In this document: piece by piece, positions 7,549 through 13,215 of the stretch
Layout of the letters: each line of letters starts with the position of its first letter
Numbering within the stretch: the stretch's first letter is position 1
Assembly: GCA_026770575.1 (NCBI GenBank)
Contig: MU657390.1
Span: 31,674-44,888, forward strand
Reading direction: 5' to 3'
DNA: 13,215 bases
From: Pelagophyceae sp. CCMP2097
Taxonomy: Eukaryota; Sar; Pelagophyceae
Notes under the pieces: generated by a model
The model's database searches: none
What the model was told of the DNA's origin: nothing
What the model saw: the letters and a program-made list of their open reading frames with translations, nothing else
Made by a program: the position numbers and the translations under genes

Positions 7549-9475
7549 ATGAACCTCCATGTCGTCGTGGACCGCGAGCACGTGACGTCCGAGGAGCACG
7601 TGCGCATCTTCGTCTCGACGGACGAGCACCTCGCCGCTAACTACCCGCTTCGTGTCGACCTGGTGCGCCGCGCGGGGCAGAGTGGGGCCAGAGTGGCGCG
7701 CGCGCCGACGCTTGCGCCAGGTGCCGGCGTTCATGACCGTGGGCAGCGAGGACCGCGTCCTCGCCGACGGCACGGCGCCGATGCTGCAGATCGAAGCGCC
7801 ACAACTTTGGCTGTCGTGAGTTGTTCCGCGCGTCCCGCGGCCGCCGCAGACGACGCAGTCGCGCGACCGCGGCCGCCGTTTAGGAACGGTCGCGCCGAGT
7901 TCGAGGCGCGGATATGCTTCTCCGAGCAGTGCGGCGCGCCCGCGTCGTTGTTTTGCGGCGGAAATATCGTGTCAGAACGTCCCCGACTACCGTCCACGAC
8001 GGCGTTTGAAAAAATATTCGCCGCCGCAACCGCGCACGCAGCGTATGCGCAGGCTCAGCGACGCGTGCGCCGTCCTCCGACTCCGCGCCGTCGCCGAGCT
8101 CGGTGCGACGATCCACTGGCTGCGGCGCCGGTTGTGAATTGGAAGGCCGTCTCGGAACGTTCTTCCACCATCGTGGCCTTCTTTGACGGCGTCCCTGTGT
8201 GCAGGCCAGGGGGAAATTCGAACCGGCCGCAGCGCGACGATCAAGCTCTGCAAGTACGAGGTCGCCTTCATCGACTTGACGAGGTACGACTTGCTACGTC
8301 TTTGGGCGTATCGCTCCCGACGCGCGGAAACAACGGCCCTTTTCGAAGACGCGTGAGGCACGGCGGCGCAGGGTCGACTCCAACGAGCACCAGATCACCT
8401 ACGCCGCCACCTGCGTGCTGAGCTGGTGCGCCCGTCGGCCTTGAGTGGCCCAAACGACTCGCCACCCGACGTCTTTCCGCCGTTCGACAAAATTCGGCTC
8501 AGGCGCTGTGCGGGGCGGCAGCCCGGCGCGTGCGCGGGCAAGTCGCTGCGCGTGTGCGTGGCCGGCGTCCTTCATACGGCGCATCCGAATGTGACTGTGC
8601 GACGATTTGATCCTTGACTGTGCCTGCACAGATCGCTCCTCGGCCCGGACAATCGAGTACGTCTCGACGCTCTTTGAACGGGGTCCTCCACGCCCGTGTG
8701 TAGGAGATGGGCTTCGAGGGCTGGCAGCTGCGGTGCGCCGACGGCCGCGTCGTGACGGACGGCGACGGGCGCGCTTCGTTCGCCATCTGCATCGGCCGCG
8801 TGCGTGACTGCCTCCGTTCCGACCATCGGACCTGAGCTTCGGAACCAGGCCATCGCCCACGCTGGGTTCCGCATCTGCGTCGCCTCGGACTGGCTCGAGT
8901 GCGTGGCTTCGTTCGATGCACGCTGTTGACTACGCGGCATTCCCGCATAGAGACGTTCCACGCTTTATTTCGGCAGGTCTCGCGAGCTGCGCGGCACCAA
9001 GCCCGCCGTCAGCCGCCCGCTCTCGGCGAAGCACGCATGCCCGCGTCGCCTCTTTCCTGCGGTATCGAGGCAGACGCGTCGCGACTAGGGACGACGAGTT
9101 CCCCCAACCCGGCGACTTCGCGCCGGCGGTCGAGTGCGCCGCGCCCGCCGACGTGGCGATGCAGCCGTGCGTCTCCGCCGTTTGTGCCAGCCCACCGCGC
9201 GACGCGTCGCGCAGGAGCAACGTGGACCGTCTCGAGTGGCTGCGGCGGTACGAGTGGATCGAGATCGACGACGACCAAATAGTCATGTGCCCGTGCGTAC
9301 ATCGAGTGTGCACGTCGCCAAAGGTCCAGGACCCATCTCATCCGACTCGAACAGGTGCTGCCGCGCCATCAAGTCAAAGTCGAAATCCGACCGAATCACC
9401 CACCGAAAGGCCTGCCAGTTCAACCCCATGCTCGCCGCCATCCACGCGGTGGGGCGCGAGCCGGGGGCCGGCTGA
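7549..9475 (+). CDS. Protein with duplicated beta-rich segment and C-terminal BED-like zinc finger, 12 exons
   Basis: Exons 7549-7662, 7721-7815, 7884-7928, 8053-8102, 8205-8283, 8372-8425, 8503-8553, 8632-8656, 8704-8799, 8837-8898, 9089-9292 and 9355-9475 give 331 residues ending at TGA 9473-9475. Two segments resemble each other: residues 32-101 (YPLRVDL...NGRAEFEARI...LRLRAVAE) and 159-220 (KSLRVSLLG...DGRASFAICI...FRICVAS). Both have the alternating hydrophobic look of beta sandwiches. Near the C-terminus, WLRRYEWIEIDDDQIVMCPC leads into C291-x2-C294-x13-H308-x3-C312. The aromatic residues before C-x2-C...H-x3-C resemble BED/TTF-type DNA-binding fingers. A DNA- or RNA-bound regulator is therefore plausible but inferred. 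Splice choice used frame continuity and the GTGCG/GTACG donor style. Least certain are the intron 7929-8052 (alternative 7969-8041), the 37-nt intron 8800-8836 (GAG acceptor) and the 190-nt intron 8899-9088. No full-length family is recognised. Confidence 0.65.
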
Positions 9476-9666
9476 CTGCGTGGCGCAGCAGCGCAGCTGC
9501 GCGGCAAACTTGAAACTAGCGGCAGGTCGCCAAATCCCTTTTAAGAGAGCGTTTTAAAAAGCACAGGCCGGAAAGAAGACAGATTTTCGCGCATGGCGGA
9601 GCACAGCAAACTTTTCGCTAAAAGACCCTGTGGCGCAAGAAAACGCCGCGCAGCGGCTTCGCCGTT

Positions 9667-9713
9667 ACTGATGACGGTTTGTATTTGCTGTGACTGAGAA
9701 CGGTTTGCATTTT
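9667..9713 (+). repeat. 26-bp-period direct repeat, two diverged copies
   Basis: ACTGATGACGGTTTGTATTTG (9667-9687, here 21 bases) is echoed by ACTGAGAACGGTTTGCATTT from 9693, with a handful of mismatches. Function unknown. Confidence 0.55.
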
Positions 9714-9797
9714 AGTGCAATTGGCTTAGGATATCCCGAGTACTCGAGTCCCGGCAGGCGTGAGTGACCCCAAGCCCGAGGAGGCGATGTACCGCGA

Positions 9798-10139
9798 TTG
9801 ATGGCGGCGCGCCTGTTGGGAATCGTGCTGGGCGTGAACCTTCGTGGTGCGTGTGAAAACATTTGGACTGCGGCCGCTCTTCCGGAAAATGTGGATGGGG
9901 GCGTGGTCGTCCAAGTAGGGGTCGGATCGCGTCGTTGGACGGTCGAATATCTAGGTTCTGGCTCCGTGGACCCTCGCCAAACCGGTGCGCTCGCGGATTG
10001 CTCCATCAAGGGTGACGTTTTTCGAAGTGAGTCGCGTTTGGATCTCAACACGCCTCGTTTGCACTCCATGGAGGAGTGGCACTTTTGTTTGAACGCGAAA
10101 AGCGTCGCCCTTGATGGGGCAATCCACTCAGGGCCATGA
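9798..10139 (+). CDS. Unrecognised 113-codon ORF, possibly a gene fragment
   Basis: An open frame from ATG 9798 to TGA 10137-10139 encodes a neutral protein with a hydrophobic start (MMAARLLGIVLGVNLRG) and a segment VVVQVGVGSRRWTVEYLGSG. That segment has the look of a small beta-barrel such as a Tudor/SH3-like fold. Third codon positions are less G/C-biased than in the clear genes, and the minus strand is open over much of the same region. It may be a decayed fragment, a short exon of something unseen, or chance. I give it low weight. Confidence 0.22.
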   Translation: MMAARLLGIVLGVNLRGACENIWTAAALPENVDGGVVVQVGVGSRRWTVEYLGSGSVDPRQTGALADCSIKGDVFRSESRLDLNTPRLHSMEEWHFCLNAKSVALDGAIHSGP

Positions 10140-10281
10140 TCCCGAAGGCTGGGCGAAGTTTGAGCGCCAACTTGTTGGAAACCAGAGTAGCTCGGGCACC
10201 ACTGGCAGCCTCCAAAAAGTACCCTCTGTCATGCAAGGACTACTTTGGTTCCGGGCAGAGCTGAGCGGGAAGTACACTACC

Positions 10282-10298
10282 AGCTTAGGAATTCCTAG
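10282..10298 (+). repeat. 17-bp inverted repeat, left copy, containing palindrome TAGGAATTCCTA
   Basis: AGCTTAGGAATTCCTAG here is the exact reverse complement of 10889-10905, 624 bp apart end to end. The 12-bp core is a perfect palindrome. No matching target duplication flanks the pair. Confidence 0.7.
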
Positions 10299-10610
10299 AT
10301 CGCTATCGAAAACTCATTGTAAAACTTGAACTTTCATGCCTCCGCATGCCCGTCATATGACATCCGATGTATGTTTACTGCACAGTCTGAGTCTGAATCA
10401 AATCGTTCTTATTGAGACAAGGAGAGCTATGAGCAAGATAAGGTTTGAGTCGCAAGCATCTCGCCGTCGCGCCGCTTGTCGTGATCCGACTCGGCGCGCA
10501 CGGGACCGTCGCAAAGCACATCGCGCGCCTGCGGTTCGGCCATTTTTTTTACATACCCTTTTTGAGAACAGACGCCCATTTTTGTGGCACCACACCGCGC
10601 GAACGACGCG

Positions 10611-10689
10611 GGTTCCTTTGGACCCTAAGGTTCCTATCGGATGGGCCTCGCCTCCCCAAGCAATAAAGCCCTTATGGTCCAAAGGAACC
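10611..10689. repeat. Fold-back with 20-bp arms and AATAAA in the loop
   Basis: GGTTCCTTTGGACCCTAAGG (10611-10630) pairs with 10670-10689 at 19 of 20 positions across a 39-nt loop. The loop contains CAATAAAGC, and another AATAAA lies at 10793-10798. It may be a tiny MITE or a structured transcript end. No gene ending nearby is recognised. Confidence 0.75.
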
Positions 10690-10888
10690 GACCCCCGTCC
10701 GACGTGCGAGGTCCCCAAAGCTACCTTCGGCCTGCGGACTAGCGAGTTTGAACATCAATGCAAACGGTCTTGCACTTGCAATCCTTGCATCGAATAAAGT
10801 CGAAAAATTGGAATCTGGTAACCGTTCCGAAAACGTTGTTTAGCGACATTTTTAAACCTCCGAGTCCGAGTCGGCCCGGGAGCTCGGG

Positions 10889-10905
10889 CTAGGAATTCCT
10901 AAGCT
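10889..10905 (-). repeat. 17-bp inverted repeat, right copy, abutting the next element
   Basis: Exact reverse complement of 10282-10298. Its last bases run straight into the left end of the element that starts at 10907, so the two repeats touch or overlap by one base of the possible CTG target duplication. Confidence 0.7.
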
Positions 10906-10906
10906 G

Positions 10907-11645
10907 CGTTCTGTTTTTTTGCCAAGTGGGGGGGAATAGTAGGGGCAACTAGGAGGAGGGACCCACCCACTTTTAAGAGGCCAGGAGGGCTTCTGAGGAG
11001 GGGGTACCCACCCACTTGACGAGCCGAGCCATCGAGGCACGCACTTTCTTAGCCTCGGTAAACTAGCGGGTGATACAGCTGTGGGCTCTCTCGAGGCGGT
11101 GTGTTCGCGTCGTATTAGCGAGGTTCTCGGACGTCTCGGCGCCGGGCGCCGTAGTCGTGGAGGATGCCGAAGAGACCACCACGAGCGGCGGAGAGGCCGA
11201 TGCCATGGCGCCGGACGTAGTCGTGGAGGATGCCGTGTCGCCGGGCGCCGTAGACGGCGTTGATGAGGATGCCAAAGAGAGCTCTGCGAGCGTCGGCGAG
11301 GCCGATGACATGCCGCCGGACGCCGTAGTGGATGCTTGAGCGCTCCGCGAGCTGCGTTGCCGGACCGTCGGTTCAAAACGAGCGGTTATCTGTCGCCGAA
11401 GAATTCCGTACGATATTTTTCTGGAGCATTTACCTTTGTAGGGGGCGAGGAGTGCGTTTATGGACGCTGCGAAGAGCAGGGAGCCCCTGTTGGACACAGC
11501 TGGGCCTATTCCAGTGAAGGGGCCTCTTAGGGGGGGGTACCCACCCACTTTCAAAAGCCACAGAGGACCAGGAAGGAGGGTCCACCCACCCACTTACGAG
11601 CATTTTGCCCCTACTGTGCCCCCCCACTTGGCAAAAAACAGAACG
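10907..11645. mobile_element. 739-bp element with ~42-bp terminal inverted repeats
   Basis: The left end (10907-10948: CGTTCTG, T-run, GCCAAGTGGGGGGG, then AGTAGGGGCAA) matches the reverse complement of about 11605-11645, with one T-run length difference and a few mismatches. CTG flanks both sides (10904-10906 and 11646-11648), a possible 3-bp target duplication. Inside each end lie two direct copies of ACCCACCCACTT, spaced 45 bp: 10961 and 11006 on the left, 11539 and 11584 on the right. The middle (about 11140-11338) is an imperfect tandem repeat. No transposase is visible, so it is non-autonomous. Superfamily unknown. Confidence 0.8.
11140..11338 (+). repeat. Imperfect tandem repeat inside the 739-bp element
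   Basis: GTAGTCGTGGAGGATGCCG occurs at 11151-11169 and 11217-11235, 66 bp apart. Diverged copies of GCCGGGCGCCGTAG and GAGGCCGATG...GCCGGACG recur through the stretch. The plus frame reads an Asp/Glu/Ala/Val-rich 89-codon ORF (11070-11339) and the minus frame a Ser/Thr/Ala-rich one. Both look like products of repeat composition, so I do not call a gene. Confidence 0.65.
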
Positions 11646-11711
11646 CTGGTACAGTCCAAATTAGATCAGCCGTTTTGGCGATTTTTTTTGGCGATCGTCC
11701 TGCCAAAAAAA

Positions 11712-11840
11712 CTATCGACCGGAAAGTGTAGGAGGCCTAGCTAGAGGGATTTTTTTCGACGATGACATGGGGGCGCCCCTCCCATATGACCGTCGTAAAA
11801 CCTCCCTCGAGCTAGGCCTCCTACACTTTCCGGTCGATAG
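11712..11840. mobile_element. 129-bp fold-back (MITE-like) with perfect 31-bp ends
   Basis: Positions 11712-11742 (CTATCGACCGG...CCTAGCT) are the exact reverse complement of 11810-11840. Pairing continues inward with mismatches (A/C then GAGGGA; CGACG...ATGGG) to a centre around GGGGCGCCCC at 11771-11780, so nearly the whole block folds into one hairpin. No clear target duplication is seen: the left flank is an A-run, the right flank GGTTGAT. Confidence 0.85.
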
Positions 11841-11914
11841 GGTTGATAGGACATCGCTAAAATACATTGCCCTTTTGGTCGATAACTTGGACTTGATTGA
11901 AAAACAATAAAACA

Positions 11915-12002
11915 CCAATAAAAATCTCACGAGAAAACCACAACGGACCTAAAAAAATCCAATAAAAATCTCACGAGAAAACCATAACGGACCTAAAAAA
12001 AT
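11915..12002 (+). repeat. Two tandem 44-bp units, one mismatch
   Basis: The unit runs from CCAATAAAAATCTCACGAG through CGGACCTAAAAAAAT, at 11915-11958 and 11959-12002, differing only at CACAACGG versus CATAACGG. The near-identity implies a recent duplication. It is AT-rich, and each unit contains AATAAA. Confidence 0.9.
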
Positions 12003-12049
12003 GTTAACGTCATTGGAGGCTGATTTGATTTGGACTGGGTAGTGATTAA

Positions 12050-12360
12050 GTGCGGCTGCCGCACCAAGTCGCACGGGGGCCTATCGTCGGCGCTGCGTAC
12101 AGTAGCCTGGGTCGGACTCGACGCCCGGCTAGGTTGGGCGCATACCTGCCGGGGCGCGTGCTCCGACCCAGGCTACGTCCGCGCATCGTATCCCCGGAAA
12201 TCATCCCGTCCCCGGCAGCATCACCTGGGGTATCGGCGTGTTGCGCATACCATAGCGCGGACCTGGCGCGTCGGTCTGCACGGTCGGGCATATTCCGGCG
12301 GGTGCGCGCGCTCCGACCCGCGCTAAGTCGATGCGCCGGGGCTTCGGAAATGAATCCGCC
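12050..12360. repeat. Diverged ~150-bp duplication, each copy containing a hairpin
   Basis: 12104-12174 and 12254-12324 are related 71-bp segments: both have GGT(T/C)GGGC in the middle, then GCGCGTGCTCCGACCCAGGCT or GCGCGCGCTCCGACCCGCGCT. The offset of 150 bp continues into GGAAATCATCCC / GGAAATGAATCC. The first copy's arms (12102-12116 and 12162-12176) pair perfectly over 15 bp; the second keeps AGCGCGG/CCGCGCT. The minus frame shows the same similarity at peptide level, which follows from the DNA repeat. Confidence 0.65.
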
Positions 12361-13036
12361 ACCATACAAGGGGTATCGCTTATAACGCCAAGGACTTTCT
12401 GGCAATCGCAGTTTTCGTCGGTTGGAGTTTGGCTCTGTTGGGAGTGATAGAGGACGTCGCGCTGAGTCCCATGGTGCCTGATACTATAGAAATTGTTTGT
12501 TAAAAACGCTCAAACTAAAAATCTGAACGTCTGTTTTGACTCGTCTGAAGCGCCACTCGCGGCAATCGTATAGTATCTGTCATATACCACCCCAGTACGC
12601 ATGGACCTGCCCCGTCACATAGCCAGAATTTCGATTCCTGCGATCCTGCGATTGCCAGCCGGGCCCGAACCTTCGCAATACGTATACGGAGGCAAAATCA
12701 AGTCAAAATCAAGGTAAGGAGGCAAATAAAGATTTTATCAAGTCCAAAATATTGGGGGAAGCGCTTGTTCACGCCCTTGCAAGGCGCCCTCCTCGAGGCT
12801 GATCATGCCACGGACATCCCGGGGGGTAGGGGGGGCATAGCGACCACGACCAACCCCGCAGGCGGCCTCTGAGAGCCACAACTTTGCGCCACTTGGCACT
12901 GGCCCAGTGAGGTCGGCTTTATCGCCGATACCCCTTGTACGGCCTCTTTTCGATCCACTCTCTCGTAAACTGGAGGACATCGGTCCGTCCGTGACGAACA
13001 ATTGACCTTATGAGGCCTAATAATGACCGGTTTCCG
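12361..13036. other. Gene-free stretch with scattered short inverted repeats
   Basis: CTGGCAATCGCAG at 12399-12411 is the exact reverse complement of 12646-12658. GATACTATA (12480-12488) pairs with TATAGTATC (12569-12577). A GATACCCCTTGTA segment near 12927 is an inverted copy of the TACAAGGGGTATC segment at 12365-12377. AAATCAAG and GGAGGCAAA motifs repeat around 12690-12760. No exon series or RNA gene is recognised. Confidence 0.45.
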
Positions 13037-13171
13037 GCCAGCCAGACGGGTCTTGGCTGGCGTGAGTCGCCTTAGGGGGTGTCCTGAGTGTCCCGTGAGC
13101 TGCTCCGGGCATGCGGCTCCTCCTAGAAGGCAGGGTCTTAACGAGGAGCCGACAGGGACTAAATCTAGTCC
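13037..13171. other. Cluster of three short hairpins at the right edge
   Basis: GCCAGCCA (13037-13044) pairs with TGGCTGGC (13054-13061). CGGCTCCTC (13114-13122) pairs with GAGGAGCCG (13143-13151). GGACTA (13156-13161) pairs with TAGTCC (13166-13171). All three stems are perfect. The density suggests a structured RNA or a decayed repeat running out of the window, but it matches no RNA family I can name. Confidence 0.4.
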
Positions 13172-13215
13172 TCTCCTCGAGGGCATTTACGGTGTACGAG
13201 CGTTCCGGCGCGCAC

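Larger units (their letters stand above)
9476..10281. other. Intergenic stretch without a convincing gene
   Basis: This holds the 3' flank of the preceding gene, a short direct repeat at 9667-9713 and an unrecognised open frame at 9798-10139. Base composition is more balanced than in the genes. No splice-linked coding series could be built. Confidence 0.5.

Noticed and set aside
7207..8421. 404-codon plus-strand ORF
   Set aside because: It runs through repeat copy B and through several introns; only parts of it (7549-7662 and 7884-7928) are used in the spliced model.
8916..9557. 213-codon plus-strand ORF
   Set aside because: Only 9089-9292 is kept; the rest lies in introns or reads past the proper stop in a Ser/Pro-rich frame unlike a conserved protein.
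9665..10069. 134-codon minus-strand ORF
   Set aside because: It overlaps a plus-strand ORF of equal weakness; it includes the 9667-9713 repeat and shows no domain.
10336..10797. 153-codon plus-strand ORF and the minus-strand ORF over it
   Set aside because: Both cross the 10611-10689 fold-back and have Arg-rich, composition-driven translations.
11070..11593. Protein-coding gene inside the 739-bp element
   Set aside because: Both strands are open because of imperfect repeats with biased composition; there is no transposase motif and no start-to-stop frame free of repeats.
12046..12405. Minus-strand ORF with two similar peptide halves
   Set aside because: The peptide repeat is fully explained by the 150-bp DNA duplication, and the hairpins are a better explanation than coding.
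12738..13215. rRNA or rRNA spacer
   Set aside because: No conserved rRNA segment could be recognised; hairpins alone are not enough.

Overview
The window reads as nuclear DNA from a GC-rich microbial eukaryote. Its genes are split by many very short GT-AG introns (mostly 37-124 nt) and their third codon positions are strongly G/C. AT-rich spacers and small repeats lie between them. The intron style, the leucine-rich-repeat protein and the BED-like finger protein would fit a stramenopile alga such as a pelagophyte, but that placement is inference; nothing here is diagnostic. There is no bacterial operon, CRISPR array or rRNA that I can recognise.

Layout. 1-44: the 3' end of a tRNA or tRNA-derived repeat, followed by A-rich DNA. 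270-1823 (+): an eight-exon deoxyhypusine synthase gene, the only gene whose biochemical function is certain. 1823-2402: a 580-bp transposon-like element with terminal inverted repeats and a TA target duplication. It sits so exactly at the end of the synthase that the TAG stop is made of the target TA plus the element's first G. 2785-3901 (+): an orphan three-exon gene with a short pentapeptide-like stretch. 3996-4084: a large perfect hairpin. 4125-4195: a 26-bp tandem repeat. 4398-6358 (+): a seven-exon leucine-rich-repeat protein. 6392-7310: a block bounded by inverted repeats, holding two TATGGGG/GGGGCCCC repeats and a minus-strand acidic 3'-exon-like ORF that may be the tail of a hAT-type transposase. 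7549-9475 (+): a twelve-exon gene for a 331-residue protein with two related beta-rich segments and a C-terminal C-X2-C-X13-H-X3-C finger.

From about 9.5 kb to the end I see no convincing gene. That stretch is stacked with small repeats: a fold-back at 10611-10689, a 739-bp element with terminal inverted repeats at 10907-11645, a near-perfect fold-back at 11712-11840, a 44-bp tandem pair, a roughly 150-bp diverged duplication, and three hairpins near the right edge.

The four plus-strand genes do not form a recognisable pathway. The synthase is housekeeping (it modifies eIF5A), while the other three look lineage-specific. The window is best read as a gene-dense stretch running into a repeat graveyard. 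The gene models rest on reading frame, splice-site consensus and, for the synthase, family conservation; RNA data would be needed to fix the exact borders in the other three.
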